From: Deltaproteobacteria bacterium
Lineage (GTDB): Bacteria; Desulfobacterota; Binatia; UBA9968
Direction of reading: 5' to 3'
Assembly (NCBI GenBank): GCA_016844625.1
Contig: JAERMN010000053.1
Coordinates: 1-11,254 of the forward strand
Length of the DNA stretch: 11,254 bases
Numbering within the stretch: the stretch's first letter is position 1; each line of letters begins with the position of its first letter. Shown piece after piece: positions 1 through 4,526 of this stretch. The notes beneath the pieces were generated by a model. It ran no database searches and was not told the origin of the DNA. It saw nothing but the letters and a program-made list of their open reading frames with translations. Both the position numbers and the translations under genes were made by a program.

Positions 1-2
1 AG

Positions 3-1376
3 GGCAACCAGGTGCGTGACTACACCAAGTGGGACGATCAGCCTTACTCGCTGGCCGACGTGCCGGATTCATTCATCCGTGGCTACCGCATCGCTACCAC
101 CGATCCGACCGCGCCGGTTTACATCAACTACGATGCCGATATTCAAGAAGATGCGGTTAAGGCCATGGTCGACATGCCGGACGTGAGCCGTCACTCCCGG
201 CCGGCGCCGGCGCAGGCCAATCCCGAAGCGCTACGGCGCGCCGCCGAAGCGCTGGTCAACGCCAAAAATCCCTTGGTCGTCGCCGATATGCTCGGGCGCA
301 ATCCCAAGGCCGTGCCGCTGTTGATCGAGTTGGCTGAGTTATTGGCTGCGCCGGTTGTCGATAAGGGCGCGCGATTCAATTTTCCCGCGACCCATCCCCT
401 CGATGTGACCGACGGCGCCCGCGAAATTCTCCAGAAGGCTGATTTTATCTTGGCCTTGGACGTCGGCGATCTGTTCGGCGCTCTGACCACGGTGAGCAAG
501 CAAACCCGCGAGAGCGAGTATGTGACCACCCCCGGCGTGCGCATCGCCGCCATCTCGATGAACGATATGTTGGTGCACTCCTGGGCCAATGACTTCCAGG
601 CCTTGCAGGCGATCGATAATCCGATGACCGCCGACACCTCCGTCGCGCTGCCGGAACTGACCCGGCTGTGCCGCGACTTGATCGCCAAGGACAGCGCGAA
701 AAAAGCCGTCATCGAGGCGCGCCAAAAAGAACTATCGGAAAAGCATAAAAGCCGCCGCGCCAAATGGCTGAGCGACGCCCAGGCCAAGGGCTCGCAGAAA
801 GAGATCTCGACGGCCTGGTTGGCGCTGGAAATCGGCGAAGCGATCAAGAAGGAAGATTGGGTGTGCGTCAACGGCACGTCCAACGGCTGGACGCGCCGGC
901 TGTGGGATTTCAGCAAAGTGAATCAATCTCTCGGCGGCAGCGGCGGCGCAGGTTTGGGCTATGGTCCAGGCGCGGCCATCGGCGCGGCGCTGGCGCTCAA
1001 AGGCAGCGGCAAACTCGCCGTGGCGATTCAATCCGACGGCGACATGCTGATGACTTCGAGCGCGATCTGGACGGCGGCGAAACACCGCATTCCGCTGCTC
1101 ATGATCATGCATAACAACCAGTCCTATTATAACTCCGAAGAGCATGGCATCGAGGTCGCCAAGTTCCGCAAACGGCCGGTGGAAAACGCGCCCATCGGCA
1201 CCCATGTCGACGATCCGGCCATCGATTTCGCCATGATGGCGAAGTCCTTCGGTGTCAACAGCGACGGGCCGATCCGCAATCCGGCGGACCTGCGCGCCGC
1301 CGTCGAACGCGGCGTCAAGTACGTCAAGGAACAGCAGAAGCCGTACCTGATCGACGTCATCGCCGAGCCGCGCTAG
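3..1376 (+). CDS. Thiamine-diphosphate-dependent enzyme, acetolactate synthase/benzoylformate decarboxylase-like (5' end outside window)
   Basis: The frame is open from the first bases and enters mid-protein (GNQVRDYTKWDDQP), so the GTG at 12 is probably internal and the N-terminal Pyr domain is mostly missing. Seen, numbering from that GTG: a central domain at roughly 70-220 (PEALRRAAEAL, NPLVVADMLG) and a C-terminal PP domain at roughly 265-450. The PP domain carries the ThDP/Mg motif: SDGD at 341-344, then N368-N369, with 27 residues from Asp342 to Asn369, the usual GDG-to-N spacing. Members of this superfamily decarboxylate or ligate 2-oxo acids in the cytoplasm. The substrate cannot be read from the sequence; the N-terminal catalytic Glu lies outside the window, and no FAD-type acetolactate synthase signature is evident. 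It is annotated safely only as a ThDP-requiring enzyme. It ends at TAG 1374-1376, 11 nt before a palindromic repeat. Confidence 0.88.
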   Translation, partial: GNQVRDYTKWDDQPYSLADVPDSFIRGYRIATTDPTAPVYINYDADIQEDAVKAMVDMPDVSRHSRPAPAQANPEALRRAAEALVNAKNPLVVADMLGRNPKAVPLLIELAELLAAPVVDKGARFNFPATHPLDVTDGAREILQKADFILALDVGDLFGALTTVSKQTRESEYVTTPGVRIAAISMNDMLVHSWANDFQALQAIDNPMTADTSVALPELTRLCRDLIAKDSAKKAVIEARQKELSEKHKSRRAKWLSDAQAKGSQKEISTAWLALEIGEAIKKEDWVCVNGTSNGWTRRLWDFSKVNQSLGGSGGAGLGYGPGAAIGAALALKGSGKLAVAIQSDGDMLMTSSAIWTAAKHRIPLLMIMHNNQSYYNSEEHGIEVAKFRKRPVENAPIGTHVDDPAIDFAMMAKSFGVNSDGPIRNPADLRAAVERGVKYVKEQQKPYLIDVIAEPR

Positions 1377-1387
1377 AAGAAAAGGAC

Positions 1388-1466
1388 TCACCACGAAGGC
1401 ACGAAGATCGCGAAGTTCGGAAAAATAGTTTCCGAAACCTTCGTGTCCTTCGTGCCTTCGTGGTGA
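1388..1466. repeat. 79-nt palindromic intergenic repeat (CTTCGTGCCTTCGTGGTG family)
   Basis: The arms TCACCACGAAGGCACGAAG (1388-1406) and its exact reverse complement (1448-1466) form a perfect 19-bp stem. An inner stem, TTCGGAAA (1416-1423) with TTTCCGAA (1429-1436), closes a 5-nt loop, with imperfect pairing between the two stems. The element fills the gap between the ThDP enzyme and the SirB1-like gene. The motif CCACGAAGGCACGAAG is one I recognise from intergenic regions of many environmental bacterial genomes. There is no T tract, so it is not a classic terminator, although a transcript would fold strongly. The last in-frame stop upstream of the SirB1-like gene (TGA 1464-1466) lies in its right arm. 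Confidence 0.85.
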
Positions 1467-1517
1467 AACCGATCTTGGTGTCGCGCAGCCCGGTCGCATT
1501 CAAGAAACACCCGCACA

Positions 1518-2351
1518 TTGGTTACCGATCCTTATCGAGAATTTCGCCACGCGGTGGAACGGCCGGACGAGGCCATCGATCTCGGCCACGCCGCGCTGAC
1601 CATCGCGCTTTCCGAATATCCCACGTTAGATATTTCTGCCTACCTCGGCAGGATTAGCGATTTGGCACTGGAAGTCGCCGAGCGCGCCGGCCCGGATGCC
1701 GATGCATTTCGAACCATCGCCGCGCTCAACTTCGTGCTGTTTTCCGAGCAAGGTTTTCACGGCAACCGCGAGGCTTATTACGACCCGGCGAATAGCTTTC
1801 TCCATCGCGTCATCGAGCGTAAGACCGGCATTCCGATCACATTATCGGTGCTCTACATGGAGGTGGGAAAGCGCATCGGCCTCAACTTCAACGGCGTCGG
1901 CTTCCCCGGCCATTTCCTAGTGAAGACCGCCGTCGATGGCAGCGAGGTCGTCATCGACCCGTATAACGGTGGCGACATCAAAGCGCCAAAAGATCTCGAC
2001 CAAATGTTGCACGATATGTACGGCGGCAAAGTCGGTTTGCGCCCGGAATTCCTCGCGCCGCTGCCAAATAAACAGATTCTCAAGCGCATGCTGGGCAACC
2101 TGAAGGCGATCTATGGCCGCGGCGACGAGTGGGTCAAAATGCTCGCCGTGCTCGACCGCCTGATCATTGTCGATCCCGTTTCGGTGGAAGACATCCGCGA
2201 CCGCGGCGCGGTGTATTTGCGGCTTGAATGCTACGGCCAGGCGAAGGATGATTTTGAAACTTATCTGCGGCTAGCGCCGGATGCGAGAGATGCCGCGGCG
2301 ATTCGCGACCAGCTGATTGAACTCGGCAAACAAGTCGTGCTGATTCACTGA
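1518..2351 (+). CDS. SirB1-family transglutaminase-like/TPR protein
   Basis: 277 residues, close to the usual ~270-280 of the SirB1 family. Seen: a transglutaminase-like core at about 45-150, with family-typical stretches ALNFVLFSEQGFHGN, YDPANSFLHRVIERKTGIPI, GVGFPGHFLVK and VIDPYNGG; then a helical TPR-like region at about 195-275 (RGAVYLRLECYGQAKDDFETYLRLAP). No cysteine occurs before Leu-Glu-Cys in the TPR part, so the classic catalytic Cys of transglutaminases is absent, as is usual in this family. The biochemical role of the family is unsettled; a protein-interaction or pseudo-enzyme role is inference. The start is TTG at 1518: no ATG or GTG exists between the upstream in-frame TGA (1464-1466) and residue 13 (GTG 1554), and no clear Shine-Dalgarno precedes it, so the start is uncertain. 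The 3' end (LGKQVVLIH-stop) is duplicated near 4441-4503. Confidence 0.88.
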   Translation: MVTDPYREFRHAVERPDEAIDLGHAALTIALSEYPTLDISAYLGRISDLALEVAERAGPDADAFRTIAALNFVLFSEQGFHGNREAYYDPANSFLHRVIERKTGIPITLSVLYMEVGKRIGLNFNGVGFPGHFLVKTAVDGSEVVIDPYNGGDIKAPKDLDQMLHDMYGGKVGLRPEFLAPLPNKQILKRMLGNLKAIYGRGDEWVKMLAVLDRLIIVDPVSVEDIRDRGAVYLRLECYGQAKDDFETYLRLAPDARDAAAIRDQLIELGKQVVLIH

Positions 2352-2355
2352 GAGT

Positions 2356-2383
2356 GCGTGAAAAGATTTCGAGCACGCTTTTT
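2356..2383 (+). terminator. Possible weak terminator of the SirB1-like gene
   Basis: GCGTG (2356-2360) can pair with CACGC (2374-2378) across a 13-nt loop that can form three more A-T pairs, and is followed by five T (2379-2383). It starts 4 nt after the stop codon. The stem is short, so the call is tentative; a much stronger hairpin follows the remnant copy of this gene end at 4485-4526. Confidence 0.35.
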
Positions 2384-2464
2384 CAGATGATGAGAATCAG
2401 ACGAGAAGGAAAATCGATGAAACAAAAAAGGCGAGTTAACGGCGCGGCCGACTGCGGCGATTAG

Positions 2465-2932
2465 TTAGGCCGAGGTGCCTCCGGGGTAGAAGGTTGCCGG
2501 CGTCACTCCGAATCGCTTACTCAACCGCTCAATGTGCTCTCGTGTAAGCTTTCGCTATCCGCCGAGGATGTGTGACACGACTGGCTGTCCGCCAAGCTCC
2601 TTGGCGAGATCGTACTGGCCGAGATCGTGTTGTTCCATCAGGAATTACAGCACTTCCTCAGGCGTTGCCGGGCCGATAGGGAACTGCTTTTTTTCATACC
2701 GCTCGATGAAGGGAATGATGGCGCTTAGGTACTAGCCGATAACCGCACGGCTGTCGGCGTCTAGGCTTGCAGATTCCCGCATCAAGATGCGGATCGCCTC
2801 GCTGTAACCGCGATGCATCTTCCTATTCTTGATCGGTTGCGGCGGCAGATGGAGGTAGAGCCACCGAAGCAGCTGGTTTTCTACCGGCGCCGCCAGCGGC
2901 TTGAGCATCTTTTCAAGTGTTGCAATCGTCAT
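2465..2932 (-). pseudogene. higA: Decayed HigA-type XRE antitoxin with three in-frame stops
   Basis: Reading the minus strand in one uninterrupted frame from ATG 2932-2930 to TAA 2467-2465 gives a complete HigA-like protein of ~155 positions. The N-terminal region holds LPPQPIKN and SEAIRILMRE, then LSAIIPFIERYEKKQFPI and ATPEEVL. An XRE helix-turn-helix follows: FLMEQHDLGQYDLAKELGG, PVVSHILGG, RKLTREHIERLSKRFGV, ending TPATFY. Three nonsense codons interrupt it: TAG at 2734-2732 (after AVIG), TAA at 2647-2645 (after EEVL) and TAG at 2557-2555 (after ILGG, where K or N-G-K is usual). No frameshift is needed. The start lies one base after the toxin remnant's stop (TGAAATG), the tight coupling typical of higBA operons. 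HigA normally binds HigB and represses the operon; this copy should not make a full protein. Confidence 0.78.
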
Positions 2933-2933
2933 T

Positions 2934-3041
2934 TCATTTTTTCCAACGTCCTTCATCATACGCCGCGTGCGTAAGCACGCACTCGACCGACACGGATCGA
3001 AGGAAATAATCCACGACAGCCGCGCCGTGGTTTAGTTCAAC
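2934..3041 (-). pseudogene. higB: C-terminal remnant of a HigB-type mRNA interferase toxin
   Basis: The minus-strand frame ending at TGA 2936-2934 reads VDYFLRSVSVECVLTH, then AAYDEGRWKK and stop. HigB toxins end in a strand pair and tail of the form DYR...V.VRFVLTH.EYD.G.WKK, which matches this segment. It directly precedes the HigA-like pseudogene by one base, which is the expected toxin-antitoxin order. Upstream of about 3011 the match fades. The frame stays open to the nitronate monooxygenase stop (3140-3138), so the toxin's N-terminal two thirds, including its start, are gone or unrecognisable. The 5' limit given is approximate. In HigB the RelE fold cleaves mRNA on the ribosome; this fragment cannot do so. 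Confidence 0.6.
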
Positions 3042-3137
3042 ACAGCGCTTGAGCCGCCGTTCGAGGGCGCGAAGCTTGCTCGCACAGGTCTCCTTCGAAG
3101 CGCTGGCTGGCGGCCGTTCGACTGCGGCAAGCAGCGA

Positions 3138-4175
3138 TTAAAGATCGGCGGCCAGTTCACGCGTGAGTTGAGCGGCCGGTACCTCTTTGCATCCGCTGGC
3201 ATTCTGCCCACACCATAGAGACGAGAAATCGCCGGAGCCTTGGCTTTCCGCTTTGGCACGTAAGGGGGCGATGGCAGTAATGGCTAACGGAAAAACCGGC
3301 GCGTCGGTGCCGATCGGGCCAAGTTCTTTCATGATTCGGTTCATGATTCCGCGAGCGGGTCGGCCGGTGAAGAGGTTCGTGAGCGCCGTATGGCAGGCGG
3401 CCACGCTCTTTAGCGAGGCGCGATGCACTGCGCTGGTGGTGGCTTCGGGGCAGAGCAGGTAAGCCGTGCCGATTTGCACGCCGGCTGCGCCGAGCGCTAT
3501 CGCCGCCGCCACGCCTTTCGCATCCGCGATTCCACCAGCAGCAATCACCGGGAGATTCACCCTCTGGACGATTTGCGGTAACAGCGCAAACGTGCCGACT
3601 TGAGTAGTTAAATCTTCGGAGAAGAAAATGCCACGATGTCCGCCCGCCTCAAGACCTTGCGCTATGATGGCATCGACCCCGTGCGCTTCGAGCCAACACG
3701 CCTCTTCAACGGTGGTCGCCGAAGAAAATATCTTCGAGCCCCAGGCTCTCACTCGCGCCAGCAATTCAGCCGATGGCAAACCAAAATGAAAGCTCACTAC
3801 AGCCGGCTTGAATTCGGCTAGCACGTCGGCGGCTTCGGAACTGAAGGCCGCACGCCCCGGCCCGACGGGAATGCTGTCCACGTCGATGCCAAACTCTTTG
3901 TAGTAAGGCAAAAGCGTGGCTCGCCAAACCGCTTCGCGCTCGGCACTGGGCGCAGGCGACGCATGGCAAAAGAAATTCACGTTGAAGGGCTTCCCTGTTT
4001 GCGCCTTGATCGTAGCCAGCTCATTGCGCATGGCGTCAAGACTGAGCATTGCACAGGGCAGCGAGCCCAGCCCACCCGCATTGGACACGGCCACCGCGAG
4101 TGCGCTACCCTGCGAACCCGCCATTGGTGCTTGAATGATCGGCAGGTCTATGCCCAAGAGTTGTTGCAGGGTCAT
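3138..4175 (-). CDS. Nitronate monooxygenase/2-nitropropane dioxygenase-like flavoprotein
   Basis: 345 residues, a normal length for the FMN-dependent TIM-barrel family. Seen: the N-terminal IIQAPMAG (13-20), SNAGGLGSL (31-39), VSFHFGLP (127-134), the FMN-phosphate/active-site segment QGLEAGGHRG (173-182) with His180, AAGGIADAKG (212-221) and GVQIGTAYL (232-240). The C-terminal part GRPARGIMNR ... PAAQLTREL is typical of the family. Members oxidise alkyl nitronates in the cytoplasm, detoxifying nitro compounds such as propionate 3-nitronate; some homologues act as enoyl-ACP reductases (FabK), which are shorter. The start ATG 4175-4173 has GGAG eight bases upstream. No promoter stands out. It lies upstream of the decayed higBA remnants, inside the segment flanked by copies of the SirB1 gene end, so it may be accessory cargo. 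Confidence 0.88.
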   Translation of the reverse strand: MTLQQLLGIDLPIIQAPMAGSQGSALAVAVSNAGGLGSLPCAMLSLDAMRNELATIKAQTGKPFNVNFFCHASPAPSAEREAVWRATLLPYYKEFGIDVDSIPVGPGRAAFSSEAADVLAEFKPAVVSFHFGLPSAELLARVRAWGSKIFSSATTVEEACWLEAHGVDAIIAQGLEAGGHRGIFFSEDLTTQVGTFALLPQIVQRVNLPVIAAGGIADAKGVAAAIALGAAGVQIGTAYLLCPEATTSAVHRASLKSVAACHTALTNLFTGRPARGIMNRIMKELGPIGTDAPVFPLAITAIAPLRAKAESQGSGDFSSLWCGQNASGCKEVPAAQLTRELAADL

Positions 4176-4440
4176 TGTATGAACTCCGATTTGTTTCGCG
4201 GTGGCGGCACCATTTTTTCAATACTCGGCTGTACCAACTGTCCCGCCATAGAGGTTTTAGGCGCTAACGATTAAGTGAGCCGTTTAGGCGGCGTTGGTGG
4301 CGGCGGCCCAACACAAATAGCTCTTCGCGACTCGCAAGATTACTTGTTGAACCGTATCTCTCACTTGTGACTCGAAAGTCAAGCCACTTTTTTGGCGATT
4401 GCTGCCGGCATGGCAGACTAGTCCACTGATTCGTGAAGAT
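4176..4440. other. Intergenic stretch without a recognisable gene
   Basis: Between the nitronate monooxygenase start and the SirB1-end remnant I see no gene I can support. Short open frames exist on the minus strand (4284-4481, 4264-4515) but their translations match no family I know, have no clear ribosome binding site and run through the remnant and terminator. The nitronate monooxygenase promoter must lie here, but no convincing -35/-10 pair was found. Confidence 0.5.
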
Positions 4441-4503
4441 GATGCCGTGGCGACTTGCGAACAGCGGGGAGATCTCGGCAAACAAGTCGTGCTGATCCGC
4501 TGA
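4441..4503 (+). pseudogene. Remnant copy of the SirB1-like gene 3' end
   Basis: Aligned without gaps to 2289-2351 (offset 2152), 52 of 63 bases match: 24 of 33 in the first part (4441-4473) and 28 of 30 in the last part (4474-4503), of which 4474-4496 is identical. The reading frame is kept: the copy ends LGKQVVLIR-stop against LGKQVVLIH-stop in the intact gene. The rest of a SirB1 gene is absent upstream. It is either a leftover of a second SirB1-like gene or the original 3' end displaced by insertion of the 2.1-kb segment. Confidence 0.7.
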
Positions 4504-4526
4504 GCGAATCAGCACGACTGTTTTTT
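4485..4526 (+). terminator. Strong hairpin terminator, possibly bidirectional
   Basis: AGTCGTGCTGAT (4485-4496) pairs perfectly with ATCAGCACGACT (4508-4519), a 12-bp stem with an 11-nt loop, followed by G and six T (4521-4526). The T run suits plus-strand transcripts. The left arm is the coding end of the SirB1 remnant, and its stop codon sits in the loop. On the minus strand the hairpin begins seven bases after the radical SAM stop codon but is followed only by TGTTT, so termination of that gene is plausible but weaker. Confidence 0.8.

Noticed and set aside
1388..1466. CRISPR array or terminator
   Set aside because: There is one palindromic unit with no regularly spaced repeats, and no T tract follows the stem.
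191..1499. Minus-strand open frames of 241 and 255 residues opposite the ThDP enzyme
   Set aside because: They mirror a well-identified plus-strand gene in GC-rich DNA and match no family; the second also runs through the palindromic repeat.
2532..2735. Plus-strand 67-residue frame
   Set aside because: It is the antisense of the HigA-like pseudogene, whose protein similarity is clear on the minus strand.
2465..2932. Stop-codon recoding as an explanation for the HigA frame
   Set aside because: The interrupting stops include both TAG and TAA, and all intact genes in the window end normally at standard stops and contain no internal ones.
4264..4515. Minus-strand frames in the gap after the radical SAM gene as a small gene
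   Set aside because: No family match, no convincing start signal, and they cross the SirB1 remnant and the terminator hairpin.
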